Part shown: in pieces, positions 50,010 to 61,200 of the stretch | How positions within the stretch are numbered: the first letter of the stretch is position 1 | Layout of the letters: each line of letters opens with the position of its first letter | DNA from: JBGTFE01 sp049799955 | GTDB lineage: Bacteria; Acidobacteriota; Blastocatellia; Pyrinomonadales; Pyrinomonadaceae | Direction of reading: 5' to 3' | Assembly (NCBI GenBank): GCA_049799955.1 | Contig: JBARIW010000051.1 | Coordinates: 1-64,000 of the forward strand | DNA: 64,000 nucleotides | Program-made: the position numbers and the translations under genes | The notes under the pieces: model-generated | What the model was told of the DNA's origin: nothing | What the model saw: only the letters and a program-made list of their open reading frames with translations | The model's database searches: none

Positions 50010-50864
50010 TTATTTTTGAGGCTTATTCCATTGAATGCAAGAGGTTGGTTGCTTTGCACGTTTAGATTTACGTCGCCGTGGTTGGAATCCTAGCTTTTGC
50101 CAATCTTCTTTCGTTATAGGCTGCCACGTGGGATTTTCAAAAGCGAAATCAGGAGGCATTTTCTCAAACCTTACTAAATTCCACTCATTTTCATTACAAA
50201 ACCAAGTATCATAATGTTCAATTAATATTAACTTTTGAGGATTTATATTAAATTGATCACATAGTTGAAATGCAATATATTCTATTGCATTTGTTACACT
50301 TTGACCTGGATTACCGTCAATTTGCTCACATATAACTACTATGTAATCATTTGAAAGATTTATTCTCTCGATTCGACAGATTCCATCAAAACGATTAGCT
50401 GATTTATATGCAAAAAGTTGTGGCTCCATCTCATCCAACACACGTAATTTCCAAGGTTTATAAATAAAATCTAATTTACCATTAGATTTTTGAGCAATTT
50501 GCTTCAATCTATTTGTGTCCTCGGTTAAAGAATCATTAGATTCTCTAACAATCTTGGTAGTAGGTGAAGGCGTATTTGTAGTGTCTAATTCTTCGTAAAG
50601 TCGCCTCCGATACTCCTCTACTTCTTTTACTGTATATCCCTTAGATTGGCTTGTCCTTGAATCATAATCATCGTGATGATTTAAACAGAGATAAACTAAA
50701 TTAGAAAAATCGGAGTTCGACCGATTATGATTCAAGTGAGCGAGCTGCCCCTTTTGCTCATTTTTTCTTCGTTTAAGGAAATAACATAAACAGCATCTTC
50801 TCATACTTGCAACTAAAACTTGCATTTCAATTGATTTACTTATTCGTGCTCTTTTGCTTGTCAC
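50010..50864 (-). CDS. HNH-type protein with unassigned C-terminal domain
   Basis: A 284-residue protein. Residues 20-70 form an HNH treble clef: CCLCYF (C24-C27), AHLNHN (H43, H46), N55 in FSNLVYLC and C60-x2-H63-H64. An early lysine/arginine-rich start (MTSKRARISKS) could contact nucleic acid. The C-terminal 150 residues (LDFIYKPWKLRVLDEMEPQLF, then IAFQLCDQFNINPQKLILIEHYDTWF) match nothing I know. It is the last gene of a four-gene same-strand run behind a HEPN protein and a STAND NTPase, separated by 75 bases from the Mrr-like gene. Confidence 0.6.
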   Translation of the reverse strand: MTSKRARISKSIEMQVLVASMRRCCLCYFLKRRKNEQKGQLAHLNHNRSNSDFSNLVYLCLNHHDDYDSRTSQSKGYTVKEVEEYRRRLYEELDTTNTPSPTTKIVRESNDSLTEDTNRLKQIAQKSNGKLDFIYKPWKLRVLDEMEPQLFAYKSANRFDGICRIERINLSNDYIVVICEQIDGNPGQSVTNAIEYIAFQLCDQFNINPQKLILIEHYDTWFCNENEWNLVRFEKMPPDFAFENPTWQPITKEDWQKLGFQPRRRKSKRAKQPTSCIQWNKPQK

Positions 50865-50939
50865 TGTTACCTCAAATTCAATTTGGAAATATTATGTTTA
50901 AGTCCTATTCATTACTTCTGAAAAATTGAAAATATCCTC

Positions 50940-52385
50940 TCAATTATCCTCTAATTTATCTCCTCTAATTGGTATAAGATGAATATAACCAGTAGATGTA
51001 TTTGATGTGCGAATTTGGTGGCGGGATTCAGTATTAATTACAATATTTTTGCCTCCAAAAAAATTGATTGATACATCAAATTTTCGGCGAAGTTCTTCAA
51101 TACCTCTAATTTCTAAAAAATGTTTTTCAAGACCTTGTGTGTCGTAATCTTTCAGTAAACCGATTATTAAATACTGGCAAAAATGTTGATAATCAATAAA
51201 GTTCACATCCGGAGCCTCTTGACGCATTTGCTCTGTCCGTCCCTCGGTAATCATTTGGATTGGGGAGAGGACTGTAGCAAGAGCGGAGGGTGAAAGTTTA
51301 AGTATATATATTATCTTTTCACGCTCGTCCTCATTAATGTTCAAATCAGCTTGAATAGCAACTATCTCATCCAGAAAGGAATCATTAATATGGTTATCAT
51401 AGAACTTACTCATTAACATCTCTAATAAAGGAGGTAAGAAGAATTTTCTATCTACCAATAAAAATTTAAGAACTTCTGTAAAATGCTCAAAATATCCTTC
51501 CCCATTAATGTGTGTAAAACTTACTAAATCGTTTTCAGTTTCAACCCAGCCCTGTTTCCTTAAATCTTGAACAGGCTGTTTAATTTCTTCAATTGTAAAT
51601 GGAGTTTTTTCAATTAAATCTGCTTCTGTAGCAACACCAGAAAAAACCATTAACCGCGAAAGAATATGCTTCTTTAACAGCAGTCGGTGATTGGCTGCCT
51701 CAATTTCCTTTTGAAGATCAATGAATAAAGGAATGCCATCTTTATTTTCAGGCGCTTCTGGATTTTCAATAATACTTTGTAATTCGGGCAAACGCGGTCC
51801 ATCAATTAAATTACCTCTAAAATCCAACAAGCTATATCCATGATCGAATTGAACAAACCAGCCACAAAATTCTCGGTAGTAAAACATTTCAAAATTAGCC
51901 GTTCTTTCTGTATATTTTGATACGGATTGTGCCGCCTTTGCCAAAGAACACACACTGTATCTAGCTCTTAAGAATTCTTCAATTTGAGCTGCATCCACTA
52001 AATCAATATTATTTTCGGGTTGTTCGCGTAAATCATCATAGCAGGAATAAACATTCGGGTTGAGATTGGCGGTTGTAACATATAATCCATAAACAGGACC
52101 ATTACGAGTTCTTTCTTCCAAAAACACTTTTCCCAAGAACTTCTGCCAGTCGTCCATATCAATTTTTTTACTACGTGCTTTACATTCTCCAACGACGTGG
52201 ATTTTTTTTGGAGGATTGCTTCCGACAACCGGCAAAAGATAATTTGCAGTCAAATCATATTCAGCAGCACCATTGCGAACAGCATTAAGACGAATGTCAA
52301 CATAATTCTTTTCAGCAAGCATGAAGGATGCAATTCGTTCAAGTTGCGTTCCTTTATCATCATTGGTCTTTCCGAATATCAACAT
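50940..52385 (-). CDS. Mrr-like PD-(D/E)XK nuclease with winged-helix-like middle region
   Basis: A 481-residue protein. The N-terminal 140 residues carry an Mrr_cat-like core: KGTQLERIASFMLAEKNY, D44 in AAEYDL and E67-C-K69 in VVGECKA, then a helix with WQKFLGKVF. Residues 230-310 contain a winged-helix-like segment (HILSRLMVFSGVATEADLI, then VQDLRKQGWVETENDLV). The remainder is helical and unassigned. Mrr-type nucleases cut modified or foreign DNA. No methylase is present, so the nuclease is likely conditional on its neighbours. It lies 54 bases after the HEPN gene, which supports one transcript. Confidence 0.72.
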   Translation of the reverse strand: MLIFGKTNDDKGTQLERIASFMLAEKNYVDIRLNAVRNGAAEYDLTANYLLPVVGSNPPKKIHVVGECKARSKKIDMDDWQKFLGKVFLEERTRNGPVYGLYVTTANLNPNVYSCYDDLREQPENNIDLVDAAQIEEFLRARYSVCSLAKAAQSVSKYTERTANFEMFYYREFCGWFVQFDHGYSLLDFRGNLIDGPRLPELQSIIENPEAPENKDGIPLFIDLQKEIEAANHRLLLKKHILSRLMVFSGVATEADLIEKTPFTIEEIKQPVQDLRKQGWVETENDLVSFTHINGEGYFEHFTEVLKFLLVDRKFFLPPLLEMLMSKFYDNHINDSFLDEIVAIQADLNINEDEREKIIYILKLSPSALATVLSPIQMITEGRTEQMRQEAPDVNFIDYQHFCQYLIIGLLKDYDTQGLEKHFLEIRGIEELRRKFDVSINFFGGKNIVINTESRHQIRTSNTSTGYIHLIPIRGDKLEDN

Positions 52386-52439
52386 AGTTTATAAAAAGGT
52401 ATTGGTGAATAATTACCTAATGGATAATTCGAGTATTGA

Positions 52440-53567
52440 TTAGTTTGTATCACCTTCAGTATTCAATAAATTTTGATTTTGAGCCGCAATAAGCTGTTTA
52501 ACAGTATCTAGCAACAAAAACACTTTAATAGATGCCTCCTCCGTGAATAGAAATGGTTCGTAACGCCCATGCCCAATAGCATTACGGTTTGGAAAGGCAG
52601 GATCAAGGTCGTCCTGCCAGTTTTGGAATGTGCTTAATACTGGACCTGTTAGGATAAAATCAATAGTTGTTCCATGAACTGAGTTATAGAGAAATGGAGA
52701 TTTTGCCTCACCTTGTGTTGTGTTTTGAAAATCTTTAATCCGAGATTCTGCTCTAAATCTTGTATTCATACCTTGGTTAAATTCCCAATGCACTATGATT
52801 CCTTCTATGTGCGGTAATAGAGTTGAGACGCTCAGATGATATTTACGCTCTTTATGTGCCCACAATGCTTCCTCGATAAGTGAACGTCGAAATTGAAATT
52901 CTTGGATGTGCCACCAGGCGGAAACTAATTTCTCCAGAAACTCCGAATTGCAAAATGCCACTAATAAATTCCGAGCTGTTTCTTCATTATTAAGATTAAG
53001 ATACTCAGCAATTTGAGCTAAAGGATATGGAATAAGGATTGGCACTAACCAAAGTCCGAAGCTACGTAATAAATCTTTATTATCCAAACACATCTGAGCA
53101 GCTTTCTCTTCAATGCGTCCTTGGAGAAAATGAGTTAAAAATGGGTTTAATGTCCATTCATCATCTTTTGCCAAACCATGTGCAATGCGTTCTTCCTCAG
53201 TCCAATTAGGAGAAAATTCAAAACACCCTTGATATTGATTACCGTCCCAGCCGAAAAATATAAAGGCAGTTCGCTCTCCGTTCACCTGTGGTGGCTCTAC
53301 TGACTCTATCTTATCAAGCTCATAAATATAAACGGGGGTATTCATTATGAACTCTTGACCGTCACCACGCTTAGCATTAGCTATCCAATCAATTTCATCA
53401 TTAAACTGAACAATAACTTCACGATTTTTAGGCATTAGAATACGAAATTGGCGAATCTTGAAATCATCCGGTAATAGGTCATTTTGGCGACGGCGTTGAA
53501 CTTCCGGTTGAACATAAGTTTTATCAACCCACTCCCAAAGATTTTTTATACCTTCTTCACTCATCAT
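52440..53567 (-). CDS. Protein with C-terminal HEPN domain (predicted RNase)
   Basis: A 375-residue protein. Its C-terminal 150 residues match HEPN-type helical domains: LLPHIEGIIVHWEF, then the catalytic-type R-x4-H motif in NRNAIGHGRY (R328, H333), and a final helix EEASIKVFLLLDTV. HEPN domains with this motif are metal-independent RNases used in toxin-antitoxin and abortive-infection systems. The first 220 residues are not recognised. It begins only seven bases after the STAND gene stop codon, so the two are surely co-expressed. Inferred: an RNase arm of the STAND-controlled system. Confidence 0.65.
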   Translation of the reverse strand: MMSEEGIKNLWEWVDKTYVQPEVQRRRQNDLLPDDFKIRQFRILMPKNREVIVQFNDEIDWIANAKRGDGQEFIMNTPVYIYELDKIESVEPPQVNGERTAFIFFGWDGNQYQGCFEFSPNWTEEERIAHGLAKDDEWTLNPFLTHFLQGRIEEKAAQMCLDNKDLLRSFGLWLVPILIPYPLAQIAEYLNLNNEETARNLLVAFCNSEFLEKLVSAWWHIQEFQFRRSLIEEALWAHKERKYHLSVSTLLPHIEGIIVHWEFNQGMNTRFRAESRIKDFQNTTQGEAKSPFLYNSVHGTTIDFILTGPVLSTFQNWQDDLDPAFPNRNAIGHGRYEPFLFTEEASIKVFLLLDTVKQLIAAQNQNLLNTEGDTN

Positions 53568-53574
53568 AGTTTTG

Positions 53575-56500
53575 TTATTGACGCTCGTAATCTGTTAAAG
53601 CTTCGTTTAATCCTAGGGCTTTAATTTGAGAAAGAGTATCTATTAAATTTAAACAGCGAGTTTGAATATGAGGGTCTTTAGATTGACTATAAAGTCTAAT
53701 TAATAGCTTTGATACTTGATAAGATTCGGCTGCGGCATGGGTGCTTATATCTGCAACTGCTATTCCCGCGATTTCAAGAAATCTTTCAAAAGCAAGACAT
53801 GAAAGTTCAGGAAGTGGAATCGTTGATTTTTCTAAAGCATAAAATAGCAGATCATGTTCTTCGGTGAAAGCTTCACTTTTTACAAAAGAATCCACCAAAT
53901 TTATATACTCACCCAATTGATCATTTCTAAGTTTCCGAAAACATTCGGACGCTGCTTTCCGAACCTCTTCCGCTTCATCGTTGAAAAAAACACATAAATT
54001 GTTAACACAAAACTCCTTAAATCGTGCTTCTAAAAGATTTGCTGCGAACACTTGAGCAGCTCCAATTCTTAAAGTTTCATCGCCCTGAATACAGGTTTCC
54101 GTTAATTGTTGTGCTTCTTCCAAAAGAAGCCCCATAATACAAGATAATCGTGCTCCAGCAGTTTTGGTATTTGCATCCTTAGAGTTAATCATTCGTTGAA
54201 GGATTGGCAAAAGAATTGTGTAGTGGGTTTGTAGTGCATAATTTAAAAAGCGCTCAACACCACGAGTTCTTAGCAATTCATCTCTACTATTACAAAGGCT
54301 TAAAAATAGATTGACAGCTAAGTTTCGATCATGATTAAGAATATTTATCAAAGTAAACGCGACGGCGGCTCGGACTGTGATAGTTGAATCATTAACCATC
54401 TTTTCAATCGTTGGTAACAATTTCTTCAAACGGGTTTGATCATGAAAAATTAAGCGTCCTACAGCTCCCGCTGCTGTTCCTCGAACAGAATTGATTGATG
54501 TGGTGTCAATATCTCCATTATAGTAAGAATCATTGCCATGAACCTTCGTTTCCCATAATTCACAGGTAGGATCAGGATCTTTTGTAGCGTACCAAGCAAC
54601 CATCTCTATATCTTCATCAGTTAAAGTTTTGTCAGCTAATTTTGCAACTACTGACGTAATCCATTGTCCTACTGGTCTTTGAGGAAGTTGATGAGAATAT
54701 CTGCATAAATCTAACGCAATTTCAGGATCAATGGATGTCGCTTCTATACCTCGTAAAGCACTTTCAAAGAAAACAGGATTTACATTTTTACCAAATTTGC
54801 GCGCCAGATTCACAAAACGAACGGGATCTTGCTTAACTTTAGCTTCAAAGTCCCGAGCTAGTTCCAAACTACCGCCTTTGAAGGCGTCCCTTCTATAATT
54901 AAAATTAGAGTCATTATTGTATTCATAAATAGCACTCAACCATTGTTCATCTGTCATTTTGTCTAAGGCATTATCAGGTATTGGAGACGCTACAAAGCTA
55001 ACTTCCATACCCTTTGGTTCTTCAATTGATTCCAGCTTAAACTTTCTTCGCCACTCACCTAAACGTTGTTGGATAGTTTTTGATTGATGTAATGGAGGAA
55101 TACCGTCAAGTAAAGTAAATTGTGCAGAACCATACGTTTTGTATCCATCTTTGTTTTTTTCTCGATCAGGGTAATAATTTAGAAGGACGTTTTCAATTTT
55201 TTGCAATGCTTCTTCCGAACAATACTGAGTGGTAGTTTTGATTAATTCTCTTGTCGCCCAGTAACTATTACTAGAATATCCGGTTTTTAAACGTACTTCC
55301 TTTTCACACAAGTATTCAATAGCTTCATCAGCTAAAACAGGATTTGCCCCATATGCTTTAACAAGAATGTATTGAGCTGTTTCAAAATTTGATTGTTTTA
55401 GAAACTCAGCATATTGCTTAAAAGCATCAACATCACTTTTTGCAATAAGGGATAAGGCTTCAACTATTCCTTCAAGTAGAAAATCTTTTATACTTCCATA
55501 TTCGTTTGTAATACTTCGATAAGACCAAATGTTATCCATTTTTAACTCTTTTTCTGAGTTGTATACTGTAAGCCGCATTACTTCAAGCATAAACGGCAAA
55601 ATTTGTTCAACAAAAATATGAGGAGCGCCCTTAGCAGCATCTAAGAAAAAGTCTCGATGACCATCCCGCGCGTCACTAAAGATATTATGAATAAGAATGT
55701 CTGCTTCGTTTATATCAGGAGTGGAGATAGCGATAGTCAATCGTCTATTGAAATAATGACCGATAACCTCAGATGCCCAATCAGGTTGTTTTTGAGCCAA
55801 ACCATATGACAAATCCCAAAAATCACTATTAACGGCAATAGGTCCTCTGGCATCATCAAGAATGCCTTTATCAAGGCACTTTAGAAATAAATCTAAAAAG
55901 GCTCTGCCCTCATCTAGATTTGCCCATTGCATAACAAAACGCAGGCGATTGTTCCACTCCTCTGATTGATCAACGAAAGGATCTAATAATTCTGCAACTC
56001 GGTTAGGTAATGCTCTTTGCATATTTCGCAATACATTAACTGTTTGATTTATTAATATATCGTTATTACTGTTTAACCAAGTATTTATGTAGCCGAGCGA
56101 ATCCAAAAGGTTAAACCAAGCTGGCGTCCAAACAAGTTGCCATACTTCGTTTGTTAAGGGATGTTTATTATCTAAAATTACAGATAGAATGGTTTGCAAT
56201 TCATTCTTTGTTGGATTTTCATAGCTTTTTAGAAGCGCAAAAACGGTGCTCTTTAAATGAAATCGAATCTTTTCATTTGAAATAATTTGGCTTAAATCTT
56301 CCAAATACCGTTCATAAAAATACTCTCTTTCATGTAAAAGAATTTGTCGTACCTGTGCACGTTTAAATAGATGCTGCTCTTTCTTTAACAAAAAGGGAAG
56401 TAATCTTTGCTCACTAGAAGCAAAACGTCTAGCGAAAGAATAATCAAAAAATGTTTCATGAAAGAATGAATAGACTCTTTCATCAAAGGTTAAAACATGT

Positions 56501-58104
56501 TCTGAAACCATTACCTTAACATCTGAAACAATATCATCTTCATCAAGAATGATTGCGGGAACAGAAAGAACTTGATGTTCATTCATATAATTACACATTC
56601 TATCTATTACTTGAGTCCAATGAACTTCTCGTCCCAATCTTTCACGCACGAGTATTCTTTTTCTTTCCCAGAACTTGTCGAAAAGGTCTTTTGCTGTTTC
56701 AAAATTAAGTGTTAAATTTTTATGACCTTGAGCTATTTCGGAAAGAAGATTTAAGTGCAGCGGTATTTCTAAAAGAGCGAGTTGTTTCTGAGAGAGTTGA
56801 GATGAGTTAATATGAAGTTTGGCAAGAACTTCGCGGATTTTTTCCTGCGAAATACCTTTTATGGTAATTTCGTGGATATTGTGACGTTCTTTAATTAATC
56901 GCTGTAATCGATAATCATTTTCTACGTCAAACTTTCTGCAGCCGAGAATGAGATGCATATTAGGATAAACAGATGTTTGATCTATTAGTTCATTTATGCA
57001 CTCAAAAAATTGAGGATTACGTCCAGAAGTTATGCTGACCGCATCTATTTGATCAACTATTAAAGCACAATCGCGTCCTTTGGCAATTGATGCTAAAACG
57101 TGTGCCGGCGAACCGGGTAAAAGCAGTTCTTTCCCAAGTTGATCTGGAATCATTTGTGGGGTCAAGCGATCAATACGGAAAGCTAGAACAATCCAGTGAT
57201 TTTGCTGAAGTTGTTTTGTTATTTGAGGAATCAAGCTGCTTTTGCCTACCCCTGCTCCCCCAGTTATGATAACGCCAGATTTGATTTCATTCGGAGAATA
57301 CAATTTATCAATAGCTTGCAGTGCCTCTTCGCGGGGAATAAGTGTTTGCAAAACTGCTTCATTAAGCAAACCATTTAGATACCTACTGTTTTGTGCTTCG
57401 ACAGCAGCCAATACATGTGGATCATTCCCCCAGTGGCGGCGTCCACAGTTGTTTTCTCGCAAATAGTCCCAGATTTCGATAGCAATTACTTGATGATGAA
57501 TCTTATCTAAAGCAAATTTTCCTAAGAGTGCTGTAACGGTTGATGAAGACGCACCTTCCACCAGAGGGGCTATTTTGCTTTCGAGTAGTAGTTGGAGGGT
57601 ATTTTCCCCTATAGTTTCAACAAAAATTTGTTTTAATTTCTGATAAGCCTCTTCCTCTTTACAATTTGACCAAGAGGAGCAAAGGGCATCAAACCATATT
57701 TTTCTTTCGTTTGATGAAATAAAATTCTTCTTGAATTCTTTTAAGGATATTGCCCCACGCGCTGAATTTGATAATTCATCAAGTTGGTAAGCTGCATGAG
57801 TAGAAACAAAAATACAGTGAGAATTATGAGTGTTTAATTTGTCATAAAACTTTTCTAAAACACCGCGTCTAGCTAAACTAGTAATAGTCCATCTACCCTC
57901 TGATGTATCTTGCCGCTTAACCTGATGGTATTTTGTTAGCTCGCCTTTTTTGACAAAAAACTCAACTCCTTCGCCTTCTTCTCCCGGCGGCTCAAGACGA
58001 ATGGAATCAATTTTCTCATCTAAGATTTCAGCAAATTGAAGTATCGTCCATTTTCCTTCGTAACGATTACCGAATTTATCTGCTGCTCCACCGGCTAAAG
58101 GCAT
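53575..58104 (-). CDS. STAND NTPase with N-terminal Cap4/DUF4297-like nuclease and HEAT-like repeats
   Basis: A 1509-residue defence-type NTPase. The N-terminal 200 residues look like the Cap4/DUF4297 nuclease fold: FGNRYEGKWTILQFAEIL, then EGEGVEFFVKKG and KYHQVKRQ (Q61-V-K63). The NTPase has Walker A GGAGVGKSSLIPQ (near 283), Walker B CALIVDQID (near 348) and LILGCRK. The C-terminal half consists of helical repeats, several of HEAT type (AAAGAVGRLIFHD, VRAAVAFTLINILNHD), probably the ligand-sensing part. This is the plan of Avs-type and related prokaryotic NLR-like proteins, but I cannot assign it to a numbered Avs family. It leads a run with HEPN, Mrr-like and HNH genes. Confidence 0.75.
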   Translation of the reverse strand: MPLAGGAADKFGNRYEGKWTILQFAEILDEKIDSIRLEPPGEEGEGVEFFVKKGELTKYHQVKRQDTSEGRWTITSLARRGVLEKFYDKLNTHNSHCIFVSTHAAYQLDELSNSARGAISLKEFKKNFISSNERKIWFDALCSSWSNCKEEEAYQKLKQIFVETIGENTLQLLLESKIAPLVEGASSSTVTALLGKFALDKIHHQVIAIEIWDYLRENNCGRRHWGNDPHVLAAVEAQNSRYLNGLLNEAVLQTLIPREEALQAIDKLYSPNEIKSGVIITGGAGVGKSSLIPQITKQLQQNHWIVLAFRIDRLTPQMIPDQLGKELLLPGSPAHVLASIAKGRDCALIVDQIDAVSITSGRNPQFFECINELIDQTSVYPNMHLILGCRKFDVENDYRLQRLIKERHNIHEITIKGISQEKIREVLAKLHINSSQLSQKQLALLEIPLHLNLLSEIAQGHKNLTLNFETAKDLFDKFWERKRILVRERLGREVHWTQVIDRMCNYMNEHQVLSVPAIILDEDDIVSDVKVMVSEHVLTFDERVYSFFHETFFDYSFARRFASSEQRLLPFLLKKEQHLFKRAQVRQILLHEREYFYERYLEDLSQIISNEKIRFHLKSTVFALLKSYENPTKNELQTILSVILDNKHPLTNEVWQLVWTPAWFNLLDSLGYINTWLNSNNDILINQTVNVLRNMQRALPNRVAELLDPFVDQSEEWNNRLRFVMQWANLDEGRAFLDLFLKCLDKGILDDARGPIAVNSDFWDLSYGLAQKQPDWASEVIGHYFNRRLTIAISTPDINEADILIHNIFSDARDGHRDFFLDAAKGAPHIFVEQILPFMLEVMRLTVYNSEKELKMDNIWSYRSITNEYGSIKDFLLEGIVEALSLIAKSDVDAFKQYAEFLKQSNFETAQYILVKAYGANPVLADEAIEYLCEKEVRLKTGYSSNSYWATRELIKTTTQYCSEEALQKIENVLLNYYPDREKNKDGYKTYGSAQFTLLDGIPPLHQSKTIQQRLGEWRRKFKLESIEEPKGMEVSFVASPIPDNALDKMTDEQWLSAIYEYNNDSNFNYRRDAFKGGSLELARDFEAKVKQDPVRFVNLARKFGKNVNPVFFESALRGIEATSIDPEIALDLCRYSHQLPQRPVGQWITSVVAKLADKTLTDEDIEMVAWYATKDPDPTCELWETKVHGNDSYYNGDIDTTSINSVRGTAAGAVGRLIFHDQTRLKKLLPTIEKMVNDSTITVRAAVAFTLINILNHDRNLAVNLFLSLCNSRDELLRTRGVERFLNYALQTHYTILLPILQRMINSKDANTKTAGARLSCIMGLLLEEAQQLTETCIQGDETLRIGAAQVFAANLLEARFKEFCVNNLCVFFNDEAEEVRKAASECFRKLRNDQLGEYINLVDSFVKSEAFTEEHDLLFYALEKSTIPLPELSCLAFERFLEIAGIAVADISTHAAAESYQVSKLLIRLYSQSKDPHIQTRCLNLIDTLSQIKALGLNEALTDYERQ

Positions 58105-58297
58105 AAATATTAAAATGGAAACACAATAATTTAAGTACTATTAAACTTACTTTGTTGAAACTATAAAAGTAGTTCAATATTTTAATTTTTGAATTATTGT
58201 ATCATAATTGATACTTAGTAACACATTTAGCACAATATGTAATATAAAATATTAGATGGTGAATTCTGCCAATTTATTTTATTAACAAAGGTAAAAA
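58105..58297. promoter_or_regulatory. Divergent promoter region between the two large NTPase genes
   Basis: 193 very A+T-rich bases between divergent STAND and NACHT genes. The only distinctive element is an inverted repeat GTATCA-TAAT-TGATAC at 58199-58214. An AAAGG box precedes the plus-strand ATG at 58298. Confidence 0.4.
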
Positions 58298-61200
58298 ATG
58301 ATTGAAACCACACAAATTTCTCCGTCAGTTCCTTCTTGGCTTGAAATGCCGCCGACTTCAACCGTAAAGCCGCCGACTACTACCAGAATTCAGCTTTTAC
58401 CTTTTGGCGACCTCACTTGGGAAAACTTTGAACGATTATGCTTACGTTTAACTAAATTGGAAAATGATGTTGAGCATTGTCAGCTATACGGACTGAAGGG
58501 GCAGGATCAAGAAGGCATTGACATATTTGCTCGAAAAACATCAAGCGATCTTTACTCAGTCTACCAATGTAAACGAGAAAACAATTTTACTGCAAGTAAG
58601 ATAAAAGCAGCCGTCAAGAAATTCCTTTCAGGAGACTGGTCTAGTAAATCAGAAAGATTTGTTTTATGTACTAAGGAAAGTTTAGTTGAGAAAAAACGCG
58701 CCGATGAAGTAGAAGTTCAGACTCAATTATTGAAAAAGCAAAACATTAAATTCAATATTTGGGACAGTGAAGAACTTTCACTTAAATTAAAGGTTTTACC
58801 TGAGCTGGTTGATGATTTTTTTGGGCGTGAATGGGTTAGAAGTTTTTGTGGCGAAGATGCCGTTCTTCGTCTTGGTAAAAGACTAGATGCTAATCAAATC
58901 ATTGAACTTAGGCATCGGCTACAGAAATTTTATAATCGAGTTTTTTTATCTCATGATCCAGGCTTACCCACAATTGATCAAATAAACCAAGAAAAATCTC
59001 TACCATTAGAAAAACGCTTTGTATTACCTGACATTGATAATAGACAGTTATCCTTTGAACAAGAAAAGTCTAATGACTCTGAATCTAGAAGCAACGACTT
59101 TGATATACCCGAAGAGCAATATGACAAACCTTATGCTAAGCGCCGAAGACATAAGAAATTTAAGCGTAGGCGAACGCTTTCTTATGATCAGCGACACAAG
59201 ATAGAGAATTGGCTTATTTCAAATTCGCGAAGCGTAATTCTTGGTGTTCCAGGAAGTGGTAAAAGTACATTGCTTAGATTTTTGATCCTTGACTTATTAC
59301 AGGAAGAGCCTCAATTACAATCCATTGCTTCTAAATGGGGAACCTACTTGCCTATATGGGTGCCTTTTGCTTATTGGACTAAACAAATTGCAAATATTAG
59401 AACTGGAGATATCTCTCTTAAAGAAACTATTCAAACATGGCTTAAGGGTTGGGATGAAGAGGATTTGTGGATTTTGGTTGAGCAAGCTCTAAACGATAAA
59501 AGGCTGTTGCTCTTTGTAGATGGTTTAGATGAGTATACTGATGACAATGCTGGAAGAATCGCTCTTTTTCGGTTACAAAATTTTGTTGAGCAACGAAACC
59601 TTCCAGCAATAATCACCAGTCGTCCTCATGGTTTTGAAAAATTGAGTTTATCGATGCTTGGATGGGAAATAGGAAAACTAAGCAGTTTTTCTCTTATACA
59701 GCAAGAAAAGTTAGCCCGAATTTGGTTCTCTCATTGGCTCAGTGTAATAGATAGTAATGCAACTTCCTCAGAAGAAATTGAAAGAGTAATTGATAAAAAA
59801 GTCGATGACTTTAAAAATGACTTGCATAAGTCAGGAGACCTACAAGAATTAGCTAAGACTCCACTACTTCTTTCTTTGCTAATTGCTTATAAATTGCATA
59901 ACTTCCAATTACCACAAAATCGTTTTAAGGCGTATGACTCTCTAGTTCAACACTTAATAACAGTTCATCCACAACAACGAAAAGTAGCTGCTTCGCTTCT
60001 TACAACAGCTTCAGATATTACTGACGATGATTTGAAAGTTGTATTAGCTAGATTGGCTTTTAAAATTCACAATAGTTATACCGAAGGTATTATTAATCAG
60101 AAAGAAGCATTCAAAATCGTTTATGACTTTCTCAGAGATGATGAGGCGGGTGGTTTTGGACTGGAATCTGCCCAAGCTCGAAAAATCAGTCATGAAGTAT
60201 TAGAGATTAGTGAAAATACATTAGGTATTCTTGTACAAAAATCACAAAATGATATAGGTTTTTTTCACCGAGCATTACAAGAATATTTAACTGCTTATTA
60301 TATCTCAACAATGGATTTTACAGACCAACTGCGTATTGTGGAAGAACGATGTATTGACCCGCAATGGCATGAGGTAATACTAGGGTTATTCTCTCTAACA
60401 AATCGTGCAGAAGACATAAAATCAATTATTGAAAAAGTGAAAAACCGAAATGTAAATTTTGCCGAAAAATTTTCTATAGATTTGTTATTAAGCGAAGTTG
60501 TTTTTGGAGATTTTAAGATTAATGTAAGTCTAGCACGTCAACTCGCTGAGGAGTATTTTACCAAAATTGAAGTTGGAACTTTTTTAGAATATCGGGAAAA
60601 CCTATTGAATAATGCTATAGATGGTTTACGTTCAACAAAGGTCAAAGAATTAGTTAAAGAAAAAATATTTGATTGGTTTCCTGACACTACAAAATGGTCT
60701 AGAGAAGGCGTATTTTTTGAAATGGCAAACTGGAGGTTTAGTTCCGATGTTGTTGAATGCCTTTGGAAAAATCTTTATGATGAATATCCTAGTAACCAAA
60801 GAGCGGCAGCAAAAGCTTTAGCCAAAATTGCAAACAATGATGAAAAAATCGGGCAACGAGTTGCTGATTTAGCTTGGAGCGAAGTTGATCCAAATTTAAG
60901 AGCAGTTGCAATAGAATGTTTATTATATGGTTGGTCTCAGCATAAAGACTTAGAAAAAATCCTTCAACATGCGCGGAAATCCTTACATCCCTCTTTACGT
61001 CTAATTGCAATATTTGGAAGAGTAAGCCGTGGGAAAAAAACCAGTAGTGATCTAAAAGAGTTATTCTATTTAAGTTCTCATAAAGCAGGCTTAGATTATT
61101 ATTGGGATGATAAAGTTTCTGAGACTATTGTTAAAGGTTGGTTAAAATCGTTAGAGGTAAAACGGCGATGTCTTGACGCAACAGGAATTGATAGATACAA

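Noticed and set aside
46009..58104. Classical restriction-modification system
   Set aside because: Several nuclease domains are present, but no methyltransferase motifs were found in any frame of the island.
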